Below are positions 52,432 through 60,251 of a stretch of DNA of 64,000 bases, in pieces. The position numbers were made by a program, and so were the translations under genes. Within the stretch, counting starts at the first letter, position 1; each line of letters starts with the position of its first letter. The DNA comes from Singulisphaera acidiphila DSM 18658 (GTDB lineage Bacteria; Planctomycetota; Planctomycetia; Isosphaerales; Isosphaeraceae). The notes below the pieces were generated by a model. The model was not told the DNA's origin. It ran no database searches and saw only the letters and a list, made by a program, of their open reading frames with translations. The DNA is taken from positions 2,108,001 through 2,172,000 of the forward strand of contig NC_019892.1 of assembly GCF_000242455.2 (NCBI RefSeq), read 5' to 3'.

Positions 52432-53766
52432 CTAGCGAGGGACCGCGGATTCGGGACGAATCCATCGGGAGTAGCGGAGTGGACGGCCCTGTGCCCAGGG
52501 GCGATACGTGTTACAGAAATCAATCCGTTCCCCGATGCTCGGATGCGAACCGCGCCAGAAACGGTAGATGAAGCCGGGCCGTGGAACTCCGAGATTCTCC
52601 TCTTGCAACTTGACGAACGCGAGCGCGGCATCACGATTCGCACGAGTGATCTCGAGGGCGAAGCGATCGGCCTCGTGTTCCTGTTGCCGGCTATATGCGT
52701 TGGCGACGGGAACGAGCGCGAGCGAAGCCACTTGCAAGAGGAGGAGCAGGAGCGGTATCGAAGCCACGTCGGAGAGCTGGTCGAATCCGAACCGTCCTTT
52801 GGCGCGGGCGATCAACCAGCGCCCGGCTCGGTCGACCCAGAAGAGGCTCACCAGGGTGATCAACGAGGAGAGCAGGATCGACCTCGGGACGTGGCCGAGC
52901 ACGAAGTGCCCCATTTCGTGTCCCATGACCACGAGAACTTCGCGGTTGTCGAGCCGGGCGAGCAACGTATCCCAGAGCACGATTCGCTTCGACCCCAGCA
53001 AGCCGGTGACGTAGGCATTCACCGTCTTCGTATCCACACTCTTATTGACCTCGTAGATTCGGCTGCCGCTGATTCCCGCCCGATCGGCCAGCGCAAGGAT
53101 CTCACGCTCAAGCGCCTTGTCTTTCATCGGTCCGAAGTCATTGAATAAGGGGTCGACCCAGATCGGCTTCACGAGCACGACGACAAACAAGAAGGGAATC
53201 GTGAGAATCGTGGTGTAGAGCCACCACCGCCGAGGACTTCGTTGGATGAGCAGGTAAGGGATCCACACGAACAGGGCGCTCACGACCGCTCCGATGCCCG
53301 CCTGGGTCACGGAGTTAGAGAACCATTTGTGGAACGATTGATTGGAGAGTCCGTAGGCGTGCTGGCGGAGATACCCACGGTAGAAGTGAAGCGGGAAATC
53401 AAGCAGGAAAACGATCGCACTGAACAGGAGGATGTAGATCCCGACCGTGAAGATGAACCGACGACCGAGTTTGTGGGCAACGTTGCGGATCCTGGCCGAG
53501 GCACCCGAGAAGAGCAGGACGGCCGGGACGAGCAAGGACCACAGTTCGCTCAGCCCCCAGATCCAGTTTCCCGTCTCATGATACCGGACCGCGAGTGCGC
53601 TCGGCTGGGGAACCGGCACCGGGGTCAGGTCATCTGCAATCAGAGCCGATCGCCCGGGCACCGCCGAGGCGGCTGGAGCCGGCTCGGCGGCCCGAAGGGG
53701 AGGGGAGACGAGAAGTACCAGGAGAAACGCGAGTGTCAGAACGCGCGGGATTGGGTCGGTTCGCAA
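52432..53766 (-). CDS. Membrane M48 (Ste24-like) zinc metalloprotease
   Basis: A 444-residue protease. A signal-like first segment is followed by transmembrane helices (70-90, 105-122, 155-173, 183-200), then the zinc motif HEMGH (residues 283-287) and the third ligand in QEHEADRFAL (about 367). DTKTVNAYVTGLLGSKRIVLWDTLL is the classical M48/Ste24 signature. Such CAAX-type proteases cut membrane-associated peptides or prenyl-proteins. The start is a TTG at 53766, only 15 bases after the JAMM gene stop, so it is probably co-transcribed with the ubiquitin-like cluster. A functional link is inference. Confidence 0.85.
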   Translation of the reverse strand: MRTDPIPRVLTLAFLLVLLVSPPLRAAEPAPAASAVPGRSALIADDLTPVPVPQPSALAVRYHETGNWIWGLSELWSLLVPAVLLFSGASARIRNVAHKLGRRFIFTVGIYILLFSAIVFLLDFPLHFYRGYLRQHAYGLSNQSFHKWFSNSVTQAGIGAVVSALFVWIPYLLIQRSPRRWWLYTTILTIPFLFVVVLVKPIWVDPLFNDFGPMKDKALEREILALADRAGISGSRIYEVNKSVDTKTVNAYVTGLLGSKRIVLWDTLLARLDNREVLVVMGHEMGHFVLGHVPRSILLSSLITLVSLFWVDRAGRWLIARAKGRFGFDQLSDVASIPLLLLLLQVASLALVPVANAYSRQQEHEADRFALEITRANRDAALAFVKLQEENLGVPRPGFIYRFWRGSHPSIGERIDFCNTYRPWAQGRPLRYSRWIRPESAVPR

Positions 53767-53781
53767 TGTCCCCAGGGCCTT

Positions 53782-55188
53782 TCAGGCGATTCGGTGCGGA
53801 GGAGGGTCATCGGTTGTTGATTCATCTCGCAGCTTCACGGCAGGCTTGGGTTGCCCGAGCATCGTGAAGAAGCCCAGCGCTGTGACCAGGAAGAGTCCCC
53901 AGCCTGCGGCGGCGGTATACCACGTTCGTTGATAGCTATTGATCAGCGCTTCGATCTTATCAGCGTCCTTGGTGGTCTCGAGAATCGCATCCTTCTCTCG
54001 AATCGTTTTCGCCTTGGACTTCACTGCGTCCTCGAGGAACGCAAGCCGGCTGAGGAGATCGGGCGAACCCTTCTTTTCCTCATTGTAGCGTTCGACCGTC
54101 TTTTTCGCGGTCTCAAACTCTTTGGTGAGCTTGAGGATGTTGGCCTCGAGTTGATTGGACCGGTCGGTAAGCGCGGCATCGATGGTCTTTGACCGACTCA
54201 CCTCTTTGCGCGCGTCGTCGCGTTCGCGGACCACGAGATTGTACCGAGCGGTGAATTTGTCGGGCCCGTCGCTGGTCTCGCCGAGCAGGCTGTCGAGCGC
54301 CAGGCGTTGCGCGGAGATGATCTCCCCGGTACTCTGCTGCACCTCCTTGAGCGTCCGTGCCTGGTTCGCGATCTCTTGGTACGTCTGGTAGAAAAGGAAG
54401 CCGGCAGCCAGCACAAGCATCCCGACCAGGCTGCCGATCAGACTGAAGAGAACGGCCGTCTGGGTGCGGTCGGCGGTCGTTTGGTGGTGGGTGACCGGTC
54501 GCGTGAGCATGGCGATTAGCTGGGCCTCCAGTCGAGGGGAGAGGCCCCCACCGCCGCCTTCGGCGTTGGGGAAGTTCTCCAGGTCATTGACCAACCGCGT
54601 CAGGGCGATTCGGTCGGCCCGATCGGCGAAGAGATAGTAACCTTCGACCTCTTCAAGCTCACCGTCACGCCACTGGAAGAACCCGCGCGTCTGGCGGATC
54701 GGGTCCACCACGTAAGCGACTTGAAGTGGCTGAGCGAAGAAGTGGCGATGGATGAACTGGTCGTGGCTCGAGAGGAAGATGCCGAAATCCGGGTGGGTAT
54801 GATACCAGCCGACAATGTCCAGGTCGGGATGCAAGCGGTCGCGGTCGCGCGTGATCTCTTCCCAGGAGTCATGTGTATAAGTGAAACTAGCCTGGGTGTT
54901 CTCGTAGTGCTTGGCTTCCAACGACTTCGTGACCATGACGAAGGGGAGCCCCGTCTTCTCGTCGAGGCACTCCTTGCCGAGCAGAATTCCGCCGAGCTCG
55001 ACCGAGGTGTCGCGTAAGGCGTGTCGCTCGATCAGGTCGGCCGTCTCGCGATCGAGGTAGATCGGAAGGTCGATCACCCCGGGGAGCCCGTAGGCCAGGC
55101 AGGCCCAGCGGCGGTCGCGATCGGGCCGGCAGCGACGCTCGGGCTCGCGATACTTCACGTCGTCAAAGACCATCTCGTCGTGGCTCAA
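53782..55188 (-). CDS. JAB1/MPN (JAMM) metalloprotease with coiled coil and membrane anchors
   Basis: A 468-residue protein. An MPN domain (residues about 38-190) has E64 in VELGGILLG and the exact JAMM motif HTHPDFGIFLSSHD (H130, H132, S140, D143), so it should be an active zinc isopeptidase of the Rpn11/AMSH type. A transmembrane helix (about 250-272, LFSLIGSLVGMLVLAAGFLFY), a coiled coil (about 280-410) and a second hydrophobic segment (about 428-447) follow. Located among E1, E2, Ubl and RING-like genes, it is the likely processing or deconjugating enzyme of the system. The ATG at 55188 is used. Confidence 0.9.
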   Translation of the reverse strand: MSHDEMVFDDVKYREPERRCRPDRDRRWACLAYGLPGVIDLPIYLDRETADLIERHALRDTSVELGGILLGKECLDEKTGLPFVMVTKSLEAKHYENTQASFTYTHDSWEEITRDRDRLHPDLDIVGWYHTHPDFGIFLSSHDQFIHRHFFAQPLQVAYVVDPIRQTRGFFQWRDGELEEVEGYYLFADRADRIALTRLVNDLENFPNAEGGGGGLSPRLEAQLIAMLTRPVTHHQTTADRTQTAVLFSLIGSLVGMLVLAAGFLFYQTYQEIANQARTLKEVQQSTGEIISAQRLALDSLLGETSDGPDKFTARYNLVVRERDDARKEVSRSKTIDAALTDRSNQLEANILKLTKEFETAKKTVERYNEEKKGSPDLLSRLAFLEDAVKSKAKTIREKDAILETTKDADKIEALINSYQRTWYTAAAGWGLFLVTALGFFTMLGQPKPAVKLRDESTTDDPPPHRIA

Positions 55189-55296
55189 ACCGCTCGCCTT
55201 TCCCGTCGCTGGTCTCGAAAAGTTTTGCTTGTCAACGCTTGTTGTGTCGAAATGCTCGCCTGAGCACTGCTGGTCAGCAACGACACGCCTGGAACT

Positions 55297-56562
55297 TTAT
55301 GCGTTTACGGGAGCCTTCGGGGTTTCCTGGGAGCGGGCCTCGAGCCATCCTCGGTCCCCGGCCAGAAGAAAAAAGCCCGAGTCGTCGATACCGTCGACAC
55401 GGACGATGTCGTAGGGGGGGATGCCGACTTGGGCGAGCGAGAGCGCGGCGAGGGGAGAATCCTCCGCCAATGCGCTCACAATCTCCGGTTGGGCCGGCTT
55501 GTTGCAGGTCGGGCAAATCGACTCGGCCTGGGACACGCGCGTTCTCGGCCGATGGACGTCGATGTGCCAGCCGCATCGGGGACAGCCGATCGAGACGACG
55601 AGGTCCCGTTCGAGGACGAGGGTCAAGGGCCCGGCCAGACCCGTCTGTTGCGCGGCTGCGAAGAGGTCGGCGACGGGTTGCGTCGCGCTCAACGGTAACT
55701 CGACCGGTTGGGGATAGGTCTCGTGGCTGAGGCAATCGGCCCGGAAGGGGAGGCGGGTCGTGTAGAACTGGTTCGCGACCCCGTTGAAAACCATCGCGCT
55801 GCCGGCGGCGACCGGGAGGCCGTGGATAATTTTGAGGGCTTCCTGCACTTCGAGCGCGCCCATCATTGAGGCGATCGTGGGGGCCGTGGGGACTTTGCCC
55901 TCCATGATCTGGTCGCGGCGGAGCAGGGGGCAACTGTAGCGAAGATTCAAGAGCTGATAGTCGCGCTCGGTCATCGCACACTCGTAGCAGGCGGAGTCGG
56001 GGGGGACGAAGACTTTCACCACCCCTTGGATTTCCTGGATTCCCGAATCCACCCAGGGCGTTCCCACCTTCCAACACTGGCGATTGACCCAGAGCCTCGC
56101 TTCCCGGTTATCGAGACAACCGATCACGACGTCGACGTCTGCGAACAGGCCAAGGCCGAGGTCGGTGATCACATCGCCTTGGAACGGGATCATTCGCACG
56201 TCGGGGTTGATCTCGCAGGCGCGTTGCGCGCCCACTTCCGCCTTGCCGCGACCGCCATCCTCAGTGCGGAAGAGGACCGACCGCGACAGATTCGAGGGTT
56301 CCACGTCGTCGAGGTCGATGACGTAGACCGTACCGACCCCCAGCAGCGCCAGATTCTTGAGCACTTCGTTGCCAAGTGCCCCCGCGCCGACGACGAGCAC
56401 CCGCGCCGCGGCAAGCCGTTCCTGCCGCCACCACGGAATGAGCCGAAGCCGAGAGTAGCGGTCGGTATCGTCAATGAACAAAGCAGGCGAGGCATCGGCG
56501 TCCGCCGCCGACTCCGGATCGGCCGGTTCTTCGTCGAGAAACGTCAGTGGAGAGTCATCCAT
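55297..56562 (-). CDS. E1-like ThiF/MoeB family ubiquitin-activating protein
   Basis: A 421-residue E1 homologue. After an acidic N-terminus, the adenylation domain (about 35-260) has the nucleotide loop VGAGALGNE (58-65), DLDDVEPSNLSRS, R/K contacts (R94, K107) and GCLDNREARLWVN (D151). CYEC (C192, C195) and SCP (C211) are candidate zinc or thioester sites; the catalytic cysteine is uncertain. A C-terminal zinc-ribbon-like stretch has C327-x2-C330 and C350-x2-C353 and an extra tail. It would activate the Ubl encoded downstream in the text order, upstream in transcription. The ATG at 56562 is chosen over a TTG at 56607. Confidence 0.88.
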   Translation of the reverse strand: MDDSPLTFLDEEPADPESAADADASPALFIDDTDRYSRLRLIPWWRQERLAAARVLVVGAGALGNEVLKNLALLGVGTVYVIDLDDVEPSNLSRSVLFRTEDGGRGKAEVGAQRACEINPDVRMIPFQGDVITDLGLGLFADVDVVIGCLDNREARLWVNRQCWKVGTPWVDSGIQEIQGVVKVFVPPDSACYECAMTERDYQLLNLRYSCPLLRRDQIMEGKVPTAPTIASMMGALEVQEALKIIHGLPVAAGSAMVFNGVANQFYTTRLPFRADCLSHETYPQPVELPLSATQPVADLFAAAQQTGLAGPLTLVLERDLVVSIGCPRCGWHIDVHRPRTRVSQAESICPTCNKPAQPEIVSALAEDSPLAALSLAQVGIPPYDIVRVDGIDDSGFFLLAGDRGWLEARSQETPKAPVNA

Positions 56563-56752
56563 GGAGGATTCACCGAGGGCGAGTCGCGAAACAGTCGGGC
56601 AGATCAACGCAACACAAAATCATGATCGAGTGTGTGAAGAACGTGGAAATCCTGATGTGAGTTGTTCCCGTTTCCAAAAGGCTCACACCCGTGGCTACCA
56701 ACAGTCACTCCTTTGGGATTACAATGGGCTCAAAACTGGAGATGCCAGGCTT

Positions 56753-57559
56753 TTAATCAATGAAGAAGATCTCATCTCCTGGTTGAGGGCGGGGCGGGGC
56801 AGGTCGAAGCTCGACTTCCATATCGAGGATAATCATCCCGTCGGGTCCTTCGGCACCGGTCCCGGTCCAGGCTGCCGGAACTCGGGGAGCCGAGTCGGAA
56901 CGAGCCGGGGTGAGTGAGCTCAAATCGGCCGCGAACTTCCGGACGAAGTCCGCGTATTTTCCCGCCCTCGAGCCGGGAGCCGGGTTCGACGGCGACTTGT
57001 CGATGGCCGGCTCCTGGGCCGACGGTTCCGGCTCCACGGGCGGGGCAGGAGGGGTGGGCGACTCGACCCGGCCGAGCGCGACTCTGAGGTCGCGAAGCGC
57101 CCGAGCATCGAGCGGAAAAAGGAACGAGCTTTGGTTGGCCACCCAGAGGGCGGCCTCGCGATTGTAGGGGCTCCGGATGTCATAGTTGTGGAATCGAGCC
57201 ATGTCCCAGAGCATGCCGCAGAGTTCGTCAAGGTTGAGGCTGGGAACCCAGTGGGTTCCATACCCTCCCAGGCAAACCATTCCGATCTCCGAGATGTTCG
57301 GATGATAGATCGGAGTGAGCCAGCGGATCTCGGGCATGGTCCGAGGATAGGACGAGCCGAGCTTGATCTCAACTTCGTGACGGTCGCGGATCGTAACCTT
57401 GCCCCGCTCGCGGGCAAGGCTCCGGCCCCTGAACTCAATCACGTACCGCTGCGCCGGCTTTCCCTCGGCTCGGAACCGAAGGACCGAGCTTTCCGCCCCC
57501 AGCCGCTCCATGGCGGCGAAGTCGTTGCGAAGACGTCGGATGCGAGGTGATTCGTGCAT
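56753..57559 (-). CDS. E2-like ubiquitin-conjugating fold protein
   Basis: A 268-residue protein. The N-terminal 150 residues have the UBC fold: helix 1 (RIRRLRNDFAAMERL), strands with YVIEFRGRSL, then YPRTMPEIRWLTPIYHPNIS and the catalytic cysteine C96 in GMVCLGG, eight residues after N88 of the HPN motif (H86-P87-N88), as in eukaryotic E2s. A WVPSLNLDELCGMLWDM helix follows. The rest is a Pro/Ala-rich extension (about 165-210) and a small C-terminal part (KYADFVRKFAADLSS). It would carry the activated Ubl as a thioester. Ubl lies 66 bases upstream and E1 190 bases downstream. Confidence 0.88.
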   Translation of the reverse strand: MHESPRIRRLRNDFAAMERLGAESSVLRFRAEGKPAQRYVIEFRGRSLARERGKVTIRDRHEVEIKLGSSYPRTMPEIRWLTPIYHPNISEIGMVCLGGYGTHWVPSLNLDELCGMLWDMARFHNYDIRSPYNREAALWVANQSSFLFPLDARALRDLRVALGRVESPTPPAPPVEPEPSAQEPAIDKSPSNPAPGSRAGKYADFVRKFAADLSSLTPARSDSAPRVPAAWTGTGAEGPDGMIILDMEVELRPAPPRPQPGDEIFFID

Positions 57560-57625
57560 GGTTCGGACGAGCCCAACGCGTCAAAAGAGAGGATGATGCC
57601 CCCGTCGTCTTGAACCGAAAAACGG

Positions 57626-57925
57626 TCAGGAGCGTCCGGCGACAACCTCGGGGTAGACGATCAGGTGATCGCCATTTTGAACTCCGGCCTCCACCAGCGT
57701 ATGGCTCTCGATCAAGCGTCGCCCTCCCTCTTTATGGTCGAGCGAATAACTCATCGGTTGCCCGTCCGGACTGGTGGTCGGTAAGTTCATCTTGGTGATA
57801 ATATTCGGGAGAATTCGGCTGACTGGCACGCTAAACGCGATAACCGCCTTGACCGACTTCGCCCCAGTCTGGTCCAGGAACGTGACCTGAATCCCGGTGG
57901 GATCGGCATTTCCGCCGTATGACAT
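57626..57925 (-). CDS. Ubiquitin-like beta-grasp protein (YukD-like Ubl)
   Basis: A 99-residue small protein with the beta-grasp pattern: IQVTFLDQTGAKSVKAVIAF, helix PVSRILPNIITKMNL, SYSLDHKEGGRRLIESHTLVEAGVQNGDHLIVYPEV. The GxxLxxxxTLxEAGVxxGDxLxV run is typical of YukD/EsaB-type Ubls. The C-terminus is AGRS, with no terminal Gly-Gly; if it is conjugated, the JAMM protease may trim it. The ATG at 57925 is preceded by GAGGAGGT, a strong ribosome site, which fits a stoichiometric modifier. It is too short for many gene finders. Confidence 0.85.
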   Translation of the reverse strand: MSYGGNADPTGIQVTFLDQTGAKSVKAVIAFSVPVSRILPNIITKMNLPTTSPDGQPMSYSLDHKEGGRRLIESHTLVEAGVQNGDHLIVYPEVVAGRS

Positions 57926-58132
57926 GGTCAGGATACCTCCTCAGCATCTCATTCGCTGGACACACGACAATATTGGGTGGAGACGCCGGGATTCCTCGGC
58001 GTTCGAGGTGGACCGATCTTGCCAGGATAACCGCTGCACCCCCGGGCCGGAACAGCCGAACCGCGGGAATCGATACAATTCCCGCGCGGGATTCAACGGG
58101 GCGGCTTCTCCTCTTTTTCGCAGCGTTGCCGT

Positions 58133-58960
58133 TCAGGCCGACACGCTGTGTTTGCCGTGACAACCGTAGATCGAGCAGGTCCCGACGTATTCCCAGCAGT
58201 CACGATGATGGGGGGTCCGGCAGATCGCACAGAAGACCCTGGGACCCTCGATCGCCTCACCGCAGACTTTGCAGATTGGCGGACCGGCATCCTCGTTCGC
58301 CGTGGGACCGATCGCGACGATCGAGACCCCCTGCGACATCTGCGTAGCCACCCCCATTTGAAGTCCGTCATGGATCAGGAGGGTCTCGTGCACGGCATAC
58401 GCCAGCGAATCGGCATTGAGGCCGAGGTTACGATCGATCTGGACCAGCAGCCGTTCCGGATTGATCGAGATTAACATCCCGCTCGGAGGAGCGAGGCGCT
58501 GGAGATTGCCGATCGACCAGCGGACCCCTGGTGACAGGAATTCGACGGCCATCTCGGGATCATTCGCCTGGACGACGAAGCCCCGGTCGAACTCCTGATC
58601 GCCGATCCGGACCAGGCGAGTCCCCTTGGGAGCTTGCGCGGGAGCAGGGCGGGAGATGGGGGCCAACTCGAGTCGAAACGGCAGTCCATTGCGAAACCGG
58701 ACCACGACCCGGGTCCTTGGGTTGTTTGGCTGACCGGTAATCTGAGGGGCGAGGCCCACTCGGACATTCGACCCATTGTAGGCGAAGCTGACGGTCGGTG
58801 GATCGGAGAGCCCCCGACTTTCATACTTGCCCTGATAACGGGCGGCGAGCTGACGATACGCGCGATAGCGGCTGCCGGTCAGCCAGGCGCCGGCGGTCGC
58901 CCCCAGGCGGATGACCAGGTAGACCAGCAGGATGATGGCGCCGAGAACCACCAGGTGCAT
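58133..58960 (-). CDS. Membrane-anchored RING-like (putative E3) protein
   Basis: A 275-residue protein. The N-terminus has a transmembrane helix (HLVVLGAIILLVYLVIRL). A central region of about 180 residues is mixed alpha/beta. The C-terminus (about residues 230-267) has C-x2-C-x10-C-x2-C-x3-H-x3-C-x6-C-x4-C, giving eight candidate zinc ligands in a cross-brace order, as in prokaryotic RING/treble-clef domains. With E1, E2, Ubl and JAMM downstream it is the likely E3. The ATG at 58960 is used because the hydrophobic helix begins there; a GTG at 59032 is the longer option. Confidence 0.8.
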   Translation of the reverse strand: MHLVVLGAIILLVYLVIRLGATAGAWLTGSRYRAYRQLAARYQGKYESRGLSDPPTVSFAYNGSNVRVGLAPQITGQPNNPRTRVVVRFRNGLPFRLELAPISRPAPAQAPKGTRLVRIGDQEFDRGFVVQANDPEMAVEFLSPGVRWSIGNLQRLAPPSGMLISINPERLLVQIDRNLGLNADSLAYAVHETLLIHDGLQMGVATQMSQGVSIVAIGPTANEDAGPPICKVCGEAIEGPRVFCAICRTPHHRDCWEYVGTCSIYGCHGKHSVSA

Positions 58961-59211
58961 GGCGCGTATCCCTTCGTTTTCGATTCGCGGAACCTGCTCC
59001 CGAGTGCGTTTGGGAGTCCTTCTCTCTGCCACGATATCAAAGTGGGGCCGGTTTGTGCCTCTCCAAAAGATCTGGAATCAGCGATCGTGCGGTCCTACTT
59101 CTGATGCATTTTACTGTTGTCAAAGAGAAAGGCAATTGCGAGATGCCTATTCGGATTTCGCTGTAACCCGTACCATTTGGCAGGTCGGTTTGCGTGACGA
59201 AGCCTGAGGAG

Positions 59212-60120
59212 ATGAGCGTGGATTTGCCGTTTGAGAACCCGTGGAAAGCGGCGAGGAATGGGCGCCGATATGTCCTTGCGGCGGCCGCGCTCTGGAGCCT
59301 GGGGGGGGTGTTCGCCAAGGCCCTCGACCTCGACGGCCTGACAGTTGCGTTCTATCGCAGCTTGTTTGCGGGGCTGGTCTTGTTGCCGTTCGTACCCGCA
59401 TCGCGGCGAGTGATTCGGCCGTCGATCATCCCGCTCGGTTTCACCTTCGGTGCCATGACCGGGCTCTATCTCAGCTCGGTCATGACGACCACGGCCGCCA
59501 ACGCGATCTTTCTGCAATGCACGGCCACGATCTGGACGATCCCCTTCAGCGCCTGGATTCTCAAAGAACGCCCTGATCTCCGGTCGAAGGTCGGAATTGC
59601 CTTGGCGTCGTTCGGCGTTGTGGCGATTGTCCTCTACGGCTACGACGGCCGCCCCAATGAAGGGCAGGGGATCGCCCTCGGCCTCGCCAGCGGCGTCGGT
59701 TTCGCCGGAGTTGTGGTGGGACTCCGAAACTTTCGCGACCTCGACCCGATCTGGCTCAGTTCCTTCAACAACCTTGCCGGGTCGGTCACTCTCGGACTCT
59801 GGATCCTCCTGAGTCGAGGTACAATCCCGGTGCCCCCTCTGTCGACCCTGGCGCTGCTCGTCGTGTTCGGCACGATCCAGATGGCGATCCCGTACATCTT
59901 GTTCGCCCGGGGCCTCCGCGACATCGGCGCTCCCGAGGCGGGGCTCCTCGGCCTGCTCGAACCGGTGCTCGCTCCGATCTGGGTGATGCTGGTGGTCGGC
60001 GAGCGCCCCGCGATTCCCACGATCGTCGGCGGCCTCTTTCTGCTCCTGGGAGTCGCCTGCCGCTATTGGCCTTCGTCAACCCGCGAACTTGTGATCCCCG
60101 AGCCTCTGCATGAGCACTGA
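59212..60120 (+). CDS. EamA family (DMT superfamily) transporter
   Basis: A roughly 302-residue inner-membrane protein with ten hydrophobic helices in two EamA repeats. ALWSLGGVFAKALDLDGLTVAFYRSLFAG opens the first, and FGTIQMAIPYILFARGLRDIGAPEAGLLGLLEPVLAPIWVMLVVGERP ends the second. Such carriers export metabolites such as amino acids; the substrate is unknown. Start choice: the GAGGAG at 59206-59211 abuts the ATG at 59212 and is six bases from a GTG at 59218, which may be the true start; the frame is open to a GTG at 59194. It is divergent from the RING-like gene. Confidence 0.85.
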   Translation: MSVDLPFENPWKAARNGRRYVLAAAALWSLGGVFAKALDLDGLTVAFYRSLFAGLVLLPFVPASRRVIRPSIIPLGFTFGAMTGLYLSSVMTTTAANAIFLQCTATIWTIPFSAWILKERPDLRSKVGIALASFGVVAIVLYGYDGRPNEGQGIALGLASGVGFAGVVVGLRNFRDLDPIWLSSFNNLAGSVTLGLWILLSRGTIPVPPLSTLALLVVFGTIQMAIPYILFARGLRDIGAPEAGLLGLLEPVLAPIWVMLVVGERPAIPTIVGGLFLLLGVACRYWPSSTRELVIPEPLHEH

Positions 60121-60205
60121 GTGAGGCGTCTCGATCGAATCAGAAGTCGATTGTTGCCGACCACAGTGCATCCGGCCCGGCGGTTTTTCTCTTGGGCCTT
60201 GTGCG

Positions 60206-60236
60206 AAGCATGACGGCTGGGGTCGCCGTCATGCTT
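60206..60236. terminator. Bidirectional intrinsic terminator
   Basis: AAGCATGACGGC (60206-60217) pairs perfectly with GCCGTCATGCTT (60225-60236) over 12 bases around a seven-base loop. It lies between the convergent EamA and threonine synthase genes. Short T runs flank it on the plus side (TTGTTTG) and a GGTTTTTCT tract lies before it. Confidence 0.7.
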
Positions 60237-60251
60237 GTTTGATCAACCGCG

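Larger units (their letters stand above)
53782..58960 (-). other. Ubiquitin-like conjugation gene cluster (RING-Ubl-E2-E1-JAMM)
   Basis: Five consecutive minus-strand genes in transcription order: RING-like, Ubl, E2, E1, JAMM; the M48 gene follows after 15 bases. Gaps are 207, 66, 190 and 108 bases, with no genes between. The complete set of a eukaryote-like pathway is present: modifier, activator, conjugator, ligase-like and deconjugase-like proteins. The two end members carry membrane helices, so the reaction is probably organised at the cytoplasmic membrane. A single operon is likely but the gaps allow internal promoters. Confidence 0.85.

Noticed and set aside
57831..58163. 110-codon minus-strand frame between the Ubl and RING-like genes
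   Set aside because: It overlaps the Ubl gene start and has no motif; the strong ribosome site there belongs to the Ubl.
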